This document shows positions 58,126 to 64,000 of a stretch of 64,000 bases of DNA, piece by piece. Source of the DNA: Alloactinosynnema sp. L-07 (lineage in GTDB: Bacteria > Actinomycetota > Actinomycetes > Mycobacteriales > Pseudonocardiaceae); assembly GCF_900070365.1 (NCBI RefSeq), contig NZ_LN850107.1, positions 4,774,001-4,838,000 of the forward strand. The letters are read 5' to 3'. The translations under genes were made by a program, and so were the position numbers. Numbering within the stretch: position 1 is the first letter of the stretch; each line of letters starts with the position of its first letter. Under the pieces are notes generated by a model. The model was not told the DNA's origin and ran no database searches. It worked only from the letters and a program-made list of their open reading frames with translations.

Positions 58126-59358
58126 GTGCAGCTCCGTTACAACTACCGGGTGTATCCGGATGCCGCTCAGCGCGAGTCGCTGGCCAGGGCGTTCGGATGC
58201 GCCAGGGTGGTGTTCAACGACGGACTGCGCGCACGGCAGGAAGCACGGGCCGGTGACCAGAGGTACGTTTCGGACGGGGATCTGTCCAAGCAGGTCATCA
58301 CGCGGGCCAAGCTCACGCCAGAGCGGGCGTGGCTGGGCGGGGTTTCGTCGGTCGTGTTGCAACAGGCGTTGGCAGATCTGAACGCGGCGTACCGCAACCT
58401 CTTCGCTTCGATCACCGGAAAACGCAAGGGCCGCACGGTCGCACCGCCAAGGTTCCGATCACGCAAGGACAGCCGGCAGGCAATCCGCTTCACCGCCAAC
58501 GCCCGGTTCAAGGTGCTGGACAACGGCCGACTGCGTTTGCCGAAGATCGGCGACCTGGAGGTGCGCTGGTCGCGCAGCCTTGCGGCGGCGCCCAGTTCGG
58601 TCACGGTGATCCGGGACGCGGCGGGCCGGTACTTCGCGTCGTTCGTCGTGCAGAGCGCGGACGAACCACTGCCCCATGTCGAGGCTGAGGTGGGCATCGA
58701 CCTGGGGCTGACCCACTTCGCGGTGCTGTCGGACGGCACGAAGACCACGGCGCCGAAGTTCCTGCGTCGCGCCTCCCGCAAGCTGCGCCGCCTGCAACAA
58801 GACCTGTCCCGCAAGCAGCGAGGGAGCAACAACCGCAGGAAGGCCGCCGTGAAGGTCGCCCGCGCCCATGCGCGGGTAGCCGACACCCGGCGGGACTGGC
58901 TGCACAAGCGCTCGACCGAAATCATCCGCGACAACCAAGCGGTGTACGTCGAGGATCTGTGCGTGGTCGGTCTCGGCCGGACCCGGCTTGCCAAGTCGGT
59001 GCACGACGCGGGCTGGGCACGCTTCACGGCCATGTTGGAGTACAAGGCCGCCCGGCACGGGCGGACGTTCGCCCGGGTGGACCGGTTCTTCCCGTCCACC
59101 CGAATGTGCTCCGACTGCGGACACATCAACGACAAGATGGCGCTCGACATCCGATCATGGGACTGCCCGTGCGGGAGTCACCACGACCGGGATGTCAACG
59201 CCGCAAGGAACATTCTGGCCGCCGGACGGGCGGACAGGCTAAACGACCGTGGAGCGCGGGTAGGACCACCAGCGATGGTGGCACCGCGCGGCGAAGCGGT
59301 AATCCACCCGGACGCCGCGTGTTCCACGCGCAGCGTGGAGGGTCTCTCCACATTTTAG
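58126..59358 (+). CDS. tnpB: TnpB, RNA-guided nuclease of the IS605 element
   Basis: A 410-residue TnpB with an N-terminal OrfB helix-turn-helix region (YRVYPDAAQRESLARAFGCAR) and a RuvC-like nuclease: Asp192 (VGIDLGLTH), Glu276 (YVEDL) and Asp354/356 (HHDRDVNAARN). The zinc finger has Cys328, 331, 347 and 349. TnpB proteins cut DNA next to a transposon-specific motif with a guide RNA made from the element's right end. The catalytic set is complete. The coding end runs into the right-end hairpin, where the guide RNA scaffold usually lies. Start GTG 58126. Confidence 0.95.
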   Translation: MQLRYNYRVYPDAAQRESLARAFGCARVVFNDGLRARQEARAGDQRYVSDGDLSKQVITRAKLTPERAWLGGVSSVVLQQALADLNAAYRNLFASITGKRKGRTVAPPRFRSRKDSRQAIRFTANARFKVLDNGRLRLPKIGDLEVRWSRSLAAAPSSVTVIRDAAGRYFASFVVQSADEPLPHVEAEVGIDLGLTHFAVLSDGTKTTAPKFLRRASRKLRRLQQDLSRKQRGSNNRRKAAVKVARAHARVADTRRDWLHKRSTEIIRDNQAVYVEDLCVVGLGRTRLAKSVHDAGWARFTAMLEYKAARHGRTFARVDRFFPSTRMCSDCGHINDKMALDIRSWDCPCGSHHDRDVNAARNILAAGRADRLNDRGARVGPPAMVAPRGEAVIHPDAACSTRSVEGLSTF

Positions 59359-59407
59359 GGCGGAGAGAACGTCAACTTGTCACAACACCCCAAGACAAGG
59401 AGCCACG

Positions 59408-60934
59408 ATGATCACGATGCAGGGAGTTGTGGACCGCGTAGGTCCCACCCTGCTCCGAATCATCGCCGACCACACCGAACACCCCCAAGTCACCGACGTC
59501 ATCATCGTCGAAGCAGGCAAACGAACCCCAGTAGCCACCGGCGATCTAGTCCTAGGCATAGCCGTAGCCGGAGCCACCGACGCCGTAGAACTAGTCCGAC
59601 ACTGCGGCGCCCACGGCGCCGCAGCCGTCCTCCTCAAACCACCGCACGCCACCCGCAACGCCGTAAAAACCGCAGCCCAGCGCGCCAAAGTCGCGATCAT
59701 CGAAGTACACACCGGCGCGGCCTGGGCCCAACTGGTTTGGCTCCTGCGCTCAGTCCTGGACGCCGCCGCCGACGAGTCAGACGCCTCAAGAGCCGAGGGC
59801 CCGTTCGGCGACCTCTTCCGCCTGGCAGACGCCGCCGCAGCAGTCATCGACGCACCAGTGACGATCGAGGACGCGAACTCCCGTGTCCTGGCCTACTCCG
59901 CGAGACAAGACCGCACCGACCCTGCCCGCGTATCGACGATCATGGGCCGCAGAGTCCCCGACGACGTCCTGGCCCGCTTCCGTTCCCGCGGTGTCTTCCG
60001 CGAGCTGAGCCGGGGCCGGACCACGATCTTCGTCCCCGCCCAGCGCGACGGCACCCTGCCCCGGCTGATCGTGCCCATCCGCATGGGCGGCGAACTGCTC
60101 GGCTCGATGTGGGCGGTGGTCCCCGGCCCCGTGCCCGACGACCGGGCCGCCGCGTTCGCCGACACCGCGCCCGTCGTGGCGTTGCACCTGCTGCGCAGGC
60201 GGGCGCGGGAGGACAGCGAGCGCAGACGGTCGGCCGAGTTGATCCGGTCGGTCCTCGAAGGCACCGGCAGCGCCCGGCTGGTCGCAGCCGAGCTCGATCT
60301 CGCGCCCGGCGAGCACCGGGTCGTCGCGGTCGACGTGCAGGCCCAGGACCCTCTCGGCGCCGAGGGCGTGCGGCTGGCACTGGTCCAGCGGCTGACCGAG
60401 GGCATCGGCAGGCGGCCCGCGGTCACCGACATGCACGGCGTGCTCTACGCCGTCGTGCCCGACGACGGCGGCTGGGAGCAGGTGCGGTCGACGCTGGCCA
60501 CCGGCGGCGCGCTGGTGGCCGCCGGGTCGCCGGTCGAGTTGGCCGACCTGGCACGGTCCCGCGCGGAGGCCGATGAGGCGCTGAGCCTGCTGCGGGCGGG
60601 GCTGGTCGACGGTCCGGTGGCGCTGCACGAGGACGTGTGGGCCGTGTTGGTGCTGCACCGCGCCGCCGTCGCCGCCGCCGGGGTGACGGCGATCGGGCCG
60701 CTGGCCGCGCTGCGCGCCCTCGACGAGGACTCCGACGGCTGGTACGTCGACACGCTCTACGAGTGGCTGCGCCACCCCGGCGATCCCCGAGCCGCCGCCG
60801 CGGCGCTGAACATCCATCCGAACACCCTGCGGTACCGGATGTCCCGGGTGACCGGCGCGCTCGACGCCGACTTGACCGAGCCAGACGTGCGGCTCGCCTT
60901 ACTCACGCAGCTGGTGGCCCTCCGCTGGCAGTGA
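59408..60934 (+). CDS. PucR-family transcriptional regulator of alanine dehydrogenase
   Basis: A 508-residue regulator: an N-terminal PucR-like sensor (about 1-130), a GAF-like middle part (APVTIEDANSRVLAYSARQD) and the C-terminal PucR helix-turn-helix (LYEWLRHPGDPRAAAAALNIHPNTLRYRMSRV, read in parts). ATG 59408 follows AAGGAGCC. The ald gene begins 117 bp downstream in the same direction, so it most likely activates ald in response to alanine, similar to AdeR of Bacillus. It lies directly after the IS element, which could affect its promoter. Confidence 0.9.
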   Translation: MITMQGVVDRVGPTLLRIIADHTEHPQVTDVIIVEAGKRTPVATGDLVLGIAVAGATDAVELVRHCGAHGAAAVLLKPPHATRNAVKTAAQRAKVAIIEVHTGAAWAQLVWLLRSVLDAAADESDASRAEGPFGDLFRLADAAAAVIDAPVTIEDANSRVLAYSARQDRTDPARVSTIMGRRVPDDVLARFRSRGVFRELSRGRTTIFVPAQRDGTLPRLIVPIRMGGELLGSMWAVVPGPVPDDRAAAFADTAPVVALHLLRRRAREDSERRRSAELIRSVLEGTGSARLVAAELDLAPGEHRVVAVDVQAQDPLGAEGVRLALVQRLTEGIGRRPAVTDMHGVLYAVVPDDGGWEQVRSTLATGGALVAAGSPVELADLARSRAEADEALSLLRAGLVDGPVALHEDVWAVLVLHRAAVAAAGVTAIGPLAALRALDEDSDGWYVDTLYEWLRHPGDPRAAAAALNIHPNTLRYRMSRVTGALDADLTEPDVRLALLTQLVALRWQ

Positions 60935-61051
60935 TGTGCCCGCAGCACAAATGATCGCCATCGTTCTCGTGCTCAGAGCACGATGACAGCCGTTCGGAAG
61001 TACCCGACCGTGGTACACCACACCTTGTTGCACCCGAGAGGACGAACTCCG

Positions 61052-62167
61052 TTGAAGATCGCCGTTCCCCGTGAGATCAAGAACCACGAGTACCGGGTGG
61101 CCCTCACGCCCGCGGGTGCGCACGAGCTCACCGCTCGCGGTCACGACGTGTTCGTCGAGACCGGCGCGGGCCTTGGCTCATCGATCACCGACGAGGAATA
61201 CCTGGGCGCGGGCGCCAAGATCCTGGCGACCGCCGAGGACGTGTGGGCCGAGGGCGACCTGGTGCTCAAGGTCAAGGAGCCCATCGCGGTCGAGTACCCC
61301 CGCCTGCGCGCGGGCCAGACCCTGTTCACCTACCTGCACCTGGCCGCCGACGAGGCGCTGACCAAGGCGCTGCTGGCCGCTGGCACCACCGCGATCGCCT
61401 ACGAGACCGTGCAGACCGCCAACGGCGCCCTGCCGCTGCTCGCGCCGATGTCCGAGGTCGCGGGCCGCCTGGCGCCCCAGGTCGGCGCGTTCGCGCTGAT
61501 GAAGCCCTCCGGCGGCCGCGGCGTGCTGCCCGGCGGCGTGCCCGGCGTGCACCCGGCGAAGGTCGTCGTCATCGGCGGCGGTGTCGCGGGCATCAACGCC
61601 GCGACGATCGCACTCGGCATGGGCGCGGAGGTCCAGGTCCTCGACACCAACGTCGACCGCTTGCGCCAGATCGACAGCCAGTTCAACGGCCGCATCCGGA
61701 CCGTGGCGTCGAGCCGCTACGCCGTGGAGCAGGCCGCCAGGGAAGCCGACCTGGTCATCGGCGCGGTCCTCGTCCCGGGCGCCAAGGCACCCAAGCTGAT
61801 CAGCAACGAGCTGGTCTCGCAGATGCAGCCGGGTTCGGTGCTCGTCGACATCGCCATCGATCAGGGCGGCTGCTTCGAGGACTCGCGACCGACCACGCAC
61901 GCGGACCCGACCTACCCGGTCCACAACTCGATCTTCTACTGCGTGGCGAACATGCCCGGCGCCGTCCCGCGCACGTCGACCTACGCGCTGACCAACGTGA
62001 CGTTGCCGTACGCGGTCGCGTTGGCGGACAAGGGCTGGCTGGCGGCTCTTCGTCAGGACAACGCGCTCGCCCTGGGCCTGAACACCCACGCGGGCCTGCT
62101 GACCAACGAGCCCGTGGCCACCGCGCACGCACTGCCGTCGACTCCGCTGGCTGACGCTCTCGCCTGA
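61052..62167 (+). CDS. ald: Alanine dehydrogenase
   Basis: A 371-residue NAD-dependent alanine dehydrogenase that converts L-alanine to pyruvate and ammonia. It has MKIAVPREIKNHEYRVALTP at the start with the substrate Arg, KVKEP with the catalytic Lys region, TYLHLAAD with the catalytic His, the NAD site VVIGGGVAGINAATIALGMGA and DIAIDQGGCFEDSRPTTHADP. TTG 61052 gives the exact family start; GAGAGGACGA lies upstream. The longer GTG/ATG frame from 60983 covers leader sequence. Likely controlled by the PucR gene upstream. Confidence 0.95.
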   Translation: MKIAVPREIKNHEYRVALTPAGAHELTARGHDVFVETGAGLGSSITDEEYLGAGAKILATAEDVWAEGDLVLKVKEPIAVEYPRLRAGQTLFTYLHLAADEALTKALLAAGTTAIAYETVQTANGALPLLAPMSEVAGRLAPQVGAFALMKPSGGRGVLPGGVPGVHPAKVVVIGGGVAGINAATIALGMGAEVQVLDTNVDRLRQIDSQFNGRIRTVASSRYAVEQAAREADLVIGAVLVPGAKAPKLISNELVSQMQPGSVLVDIAIDQGGCFEDSRPTTHADPTYPVHNSIFYCVANMPGAVPRTSTYALTNVTLPYAVALADKGWLAALRQDNALALGLNTHAGLLTNEPVATAHALPSTPLADALA

Positions 62168-62181
62168 ACCAGATTGGTGCG

Positions 62182-62217
62182 GCCCCGCCCTCATCGTCGT
62201 TGACGGTGGGGGCGGGC
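62182..62217 (+). terminator. ald terminator hairpin
   Basis: GC-rich arms (62182-62190 and 62209-62217, one bulged base) lie 14 bp after the ald stop. Confidence 0.6.
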
Positions 62218-62238
62218 TGCGTTCAGAGACAAAGAAAG

Positions 62239-62283
62239 GGCGGCCCGCTCAACCAGCCTGGGGGTCACTGGGAGCGGGCCGCC
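62239..62283. terminator. Second strong hairpin after ald
   Basis: A perfect 12-bp stem (GGCGGCCCGCTC, 62239-62250, with 62272-62283) with a 21-base loop. It may back up the ald terminator or end a transcript from the other side. Confidence 0.6.
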
Positions 62284-62459
62284 ATGTATAGCTTAGGCAC
62301 ATTCGCGGCGTAGCGCTGCACTGGGGGTTGCTGGAGTCGAAAATACTTGTCAACGCACCCCCTACCGGACCGTGTGAACTCTTGACGGTGTGACCACAAT
62401 CGGGTGAATGCGCCCAGTTGGGGCTATGGCCAGGGGCCTGCGGCGCCGATGGTGCAACG

Positions 62460-62660
62460 GTGACAGAGCCTCGATGGTGCATCGGCTGCCACGATCCGTT
62501 CGGCAGAGACCGGGCGTTGACGGTGTTGGTCGAGGATGACTTGGTCGTACTGGTCCCCCCACCCGGTGCGTCGGCGGTGCTGTCCGCACAGCAGACGCGG
62601 TCGTTGGGCCTCGTGCTCGACCAGGCCGCCGACCGGGCCGACGAGGTCAGGGCCGGATGA
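62460..62660 (+). CDS. Small CxxC protein
   Basis: A 66-residue protein from GTG 62460 with a single CIGC motif near residue 7 (RWCIGCHDPFGRDRA) and a beta/helix pattern after it. The one Cys pair could bind metal as a dimer. It overlaps the next gene by 4 bases (ATGA), so they function together. No family recognised. Confidence 0.6.
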   Translation: MTEPRWCIGCHDPFGRDRALTVLVEDDLVVLVPPPGASAVLSAQQTRSLGLVLDQAADRADEVRAG

Positions 62661-63064
62661 CCCGCGACCCCCTGCGCGAAGCGGTCCTGCGCAGGCTCGC
62701 GCTGCTCGACGACGCGGCCGACCACGCCGACGCCGACACGCTGCTTCCCCTGGCCCGCAGCGAGATCAGCAGGCTGGCCGACGGCTGGCGATTGCTGCTC
62801 ACAGTCCACCGGCAAGGTCCCGACGGCCGCTGCCAAGCCTGCCCCTCCGGGCTGCGGGGCCGACGCTGGCCGTGCCAGGTCTGGAAGATGGCCCACGAAC
62901 ACCTCATCGGCGACGGCGTGCCGCACCGCGAGCGCAAACGCCCGCTGCGCAACCCTTTCAGCAAGGCGAACCGGGCCCGGCCCGCCCAGCACGGCGAGAA
63001 CCACGCCGAGGTCACCACGGAGATCCCGATCGTCCACCGTGACCGGCCGCCCCACCGCACCTGA
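62657..63064 (+). CDS. Small protein with Cys cluster, actinomycete hypothetical
   Basis: A 135-residue protein from ATG 62657. The N-terminal half is helical; the centre has the cluster CQACPSGLRGRRWPC followed by QVWKMAHEHLI; the C-terminus is basic and disordered. This HRxGPDGRCxxC...RRWPC pattern recurs in actinomycete hypothetical proteins, sometimes near mobile DNA. Metal binding is likely. A REP-like palindrome follows 6 bp after its stop. Confidence 0.7.
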   Translation: MTRDPLREAVLRRLALLDDAADHADADTLLPLARSEISRLADGWRLLLTVHRQGPDGRCQACPSGLRGRRWPCQVWKMAHEHLIGDGVPHRERKRPLRNPFSKANRARPAQHGENHAEVTTEIPIVHRDRPPHRT

Positions 63065-63069
63065 CCACT

Positions 63070-63123
63070 AGGACGTGTCCTGTGGATCATGGTGGGTGGG
63101 ATCCGTGATCCGCAGGACATGCC
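63070..63123. repeat. REP-like palindrome, copy B
   Basis: The stem arms (63072-63089 and 63106-63123) and the loop match copy A at 29902-29953 in inverted orientation with few differences. As with copy A it lies directly behind a stop codon. Confidence 0.65.
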
Positions 63124-63233
63124 CGGCGTGACATTTCGGGGTGTCCCCTCGCCCAACTTCGCCATGCCGCCACGCCGCGTAGTCGCGATGAGGCAAGATG
63201 GCCGGCATTACGCCTGGCGAGTTGGAGGGGCCT

Positions 63234-64000
63234 GTGCACGACGGTAGCGGCCGCATCGTGGTGTCGAACCTGACCAAGAGTTTCGGTCAGGTCGCCGCGG
63301 TGCAGAACCTGAGTTTCCACGTGGAGCCGGGGTCGGTCACCGGCTTCCTCGGGCCCAACGGCGCGGGCAAGACGACGACTCTGCGGATGTTGCTCGGCCT
63401 GGTCCGGCCAACGGCGGGATACACCACGATCAACGGCCAGCCCTTCGAGAAGCTGGGCAACCCGGGACGGGTCGTCGGCGCGGTGCTGGAGGCCCAGGGC
63501 TTCCACCCCACCCGCTCGGCGCTCAACCATCTGCGGGTCTACGCCGCCGCGATGGGCCTGCCCGACCAGCGCGCGCACGAGGTGGTCCAACTCGTCGGCC
63601 TCGGCGGCGCGGCGAACCGGGCCGCGGGCGGGTTCTCCCTTGGCATGAAGCAGCGCCTCGCGCTGGCCACCGCCCTGCTCGGCGACCCGCAGGTGCTCGT
63701 GCTCGACGAGCCCGCCAACGGTCTCGACCCCGAGGGCATCGCGTGGCTGCGCACGTTCCTGCGCGCCTTCGCCTCCTCCGGCCGCACGGTGCTGATCTCC
63801 AGCCACCTGCTCGCCGAGGTCGAGCAGACCATCGACCAGGTCGTGATCATCAGCCGCGGCCAGACCATGTACTACGGAATGCTCGACGACCTGCGCAAGC
63901 AGCAGCAGTCGCGGGTCATCGTGCAGCCCGGCGACCCGTCCGCGCTGGTCGCGGCCCTGCAGGCGGACGGGATCACCGGCATCCAGCCGACCCCGGACGG
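63234..64000 (+). CDS. ABC transporter ATP-binding protein (cut by window end)
   Basis: The first 255 residues of an ABC ATPase: Walker A GPNGAGKTTT at about 41-50, the Q-loop EAQGFHPTRSA, a signature-like GGFSLGMKQRLALA, Walker B VLVLDEPANGLDPEG and the H-loop SSHLLAEVEQ. The sequence type (FLGPNGAGKTTTLRMLLGLVRP) is that of drug or antibiotic exporters of the CcmA/DrrA group, so a membrane permease gene probably follows outside the window. GTG 63234 follows GGAGGGG. No stop occurs before the window ends. Confidence 0.92.
   Translation, partial: MHDGSGRIVVSNLTKSFGQVAAVQNLSFHVEPGSVTGFLGPNGAGKTTTLRMLLGLVRPTAGYTTINGQPFEKLGNPGRVVGAVLEAQGFHPTRSALNHLRVYAAAMGLPDQRAHEVVQLVGLGGAANRAAGGFSLGMKQRLALATALLGDPQVLVLDEPANGLDPEGIAWLRTFLRAFASSGRTVLISSHLLAEVEQTIDQVVIISRGQTMYYGMLDDLRKQQQSRVIVQPGDPSALVAALQADGITGIQPTPD

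Larger units (their letters stand above)
57636..59400. mobile_element. IS605-type insertion sequence (tnpA and tnpB, divergent)
   Basis: The element carries a Y1 transposase on the minus strand and TnpB on the plus strand with starts 22 bp apart. A possible left-end hairpin (TTCAC/GTGAA) is at 57636-57651. A likely right-end hairpin (TCCACGC-GCA-GCGTGGA) lies inside the tnpB 3' end near 59325. Such elements have no terminal inverted repeats, so the exact ends are estimates. Confidence 0.75.
62168..62459. other. Intergenic region with two hairpins
   Basis: After ald this stretch holds the two stem-loops listed separately and an AT-richer part (about 62285-62400) that may contain a promoter for the following small genes. 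ATCGGGTGAA, also found in the arms of the repeat at 22737-22890, occurs near 62399. No gene seen. Confidence 0.4.

Noticed and set aside
62239..62283. tRNA or structured RNA after ald
   Set aside because: The hairpin has no cloverleaf arms or CCA-like end; a terminator is simpler.

Overview
The window is GC-rich, densely packed DNA with GTG and TTG starts, many 1-4 bp stop/start overlaps and repeated XRE-DUF5753/DUF397 gene pairs. This points to a filamentous actinomycete, most likely of the Pseudonocardiaceae (Actinokineospora, Saccharothrix or Lentzea type). The genus cannot be fixed from the sequence alone. All gene identities rest on motifs and remembered family sequences; no search was run.

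The first 29 kb is a steroid (cholesterol or plant sterol) catabolic region. On the minus strand, 0.9-4.9 kb carries a KstR2-type regulator, a thiolase resembling FadA6, a wax-ester/diacylglycerol acyltransferase and a lipoprotein, headed by a KstR2-like operator and a 46-codon remnant of fadE30. A Ser/Thr kinase and an acyl-CoA dehydrogenase that runs into its neighbour follow. The ring-cleavage operon hsaA-hsaD-hsaC-hsaB lies at 7.7-11.2 kb behind two KstR-type boxes. The operon for the last ring fragments (FAD steroid dehydrogenase, hsaE, hsaG, hsaF) lies at 13.2-17.6 kb, divergent from kstD across a perfect KstR box. After kstD come kshA, a small cysteine protein, kshB and a MaoC hydratase. 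At 27.2-29.9 kb fadE34 and kstR diverge around a further perfect KstR box. Together these genes would dehydrogenate and 9-hydroxylate the steroid nucleus, open rings A and B, and break the released C5 fragment down to pyruvate and propionyl-CoA.

Between and after these lie: an XRE/DUF397 locus with two tiny exported peptides (11.3-13.2 kb); a large secreted glucose/sorbosone-dehydrogenase-like multidomain protein (23.1-27.2 kb); a methyltransferase, a SigD-like sigma factor and a 2-hydroxyacid dehydrogenase (30-32.9 kb); and a pair of acyl-CoA dehydrogenases behind a 14-bp palindrome (32.9-35.5 kb).

An accessory island of visibly lower GC (35.5-40.6 kb) holds a second XRE/DUF397 locus, lipoproteins, small unknown proteins and a WXG100-like probable type VII secretion substrate. 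It is followed by a TetR/MFS efflux pair, an unknown exported protein and a PHA-synthase-like hydrolase.

At 45.2-51.6 kb is a leucine/isovalerate-type operon (acyl-CoA dehydrogenase, biotin carboxylase subunit, carboxyltransferase). It shares an identical 16-bp operator with a nearby TetR gene. The last 12 kb holds a repeat protein, a GntR regulator, a membrane hydroxylase, a DUF574 methyltransferase, a PAS-GGDEF-degenerate-EAL protein, a truncated SGNH hydrolase next to an IS605-type element (tnpA/tnpB), a PucR regulator with alanine dehydrogenase, two small cysteine-containing proteins, and an ABC transporter ATPase cut by the window end.
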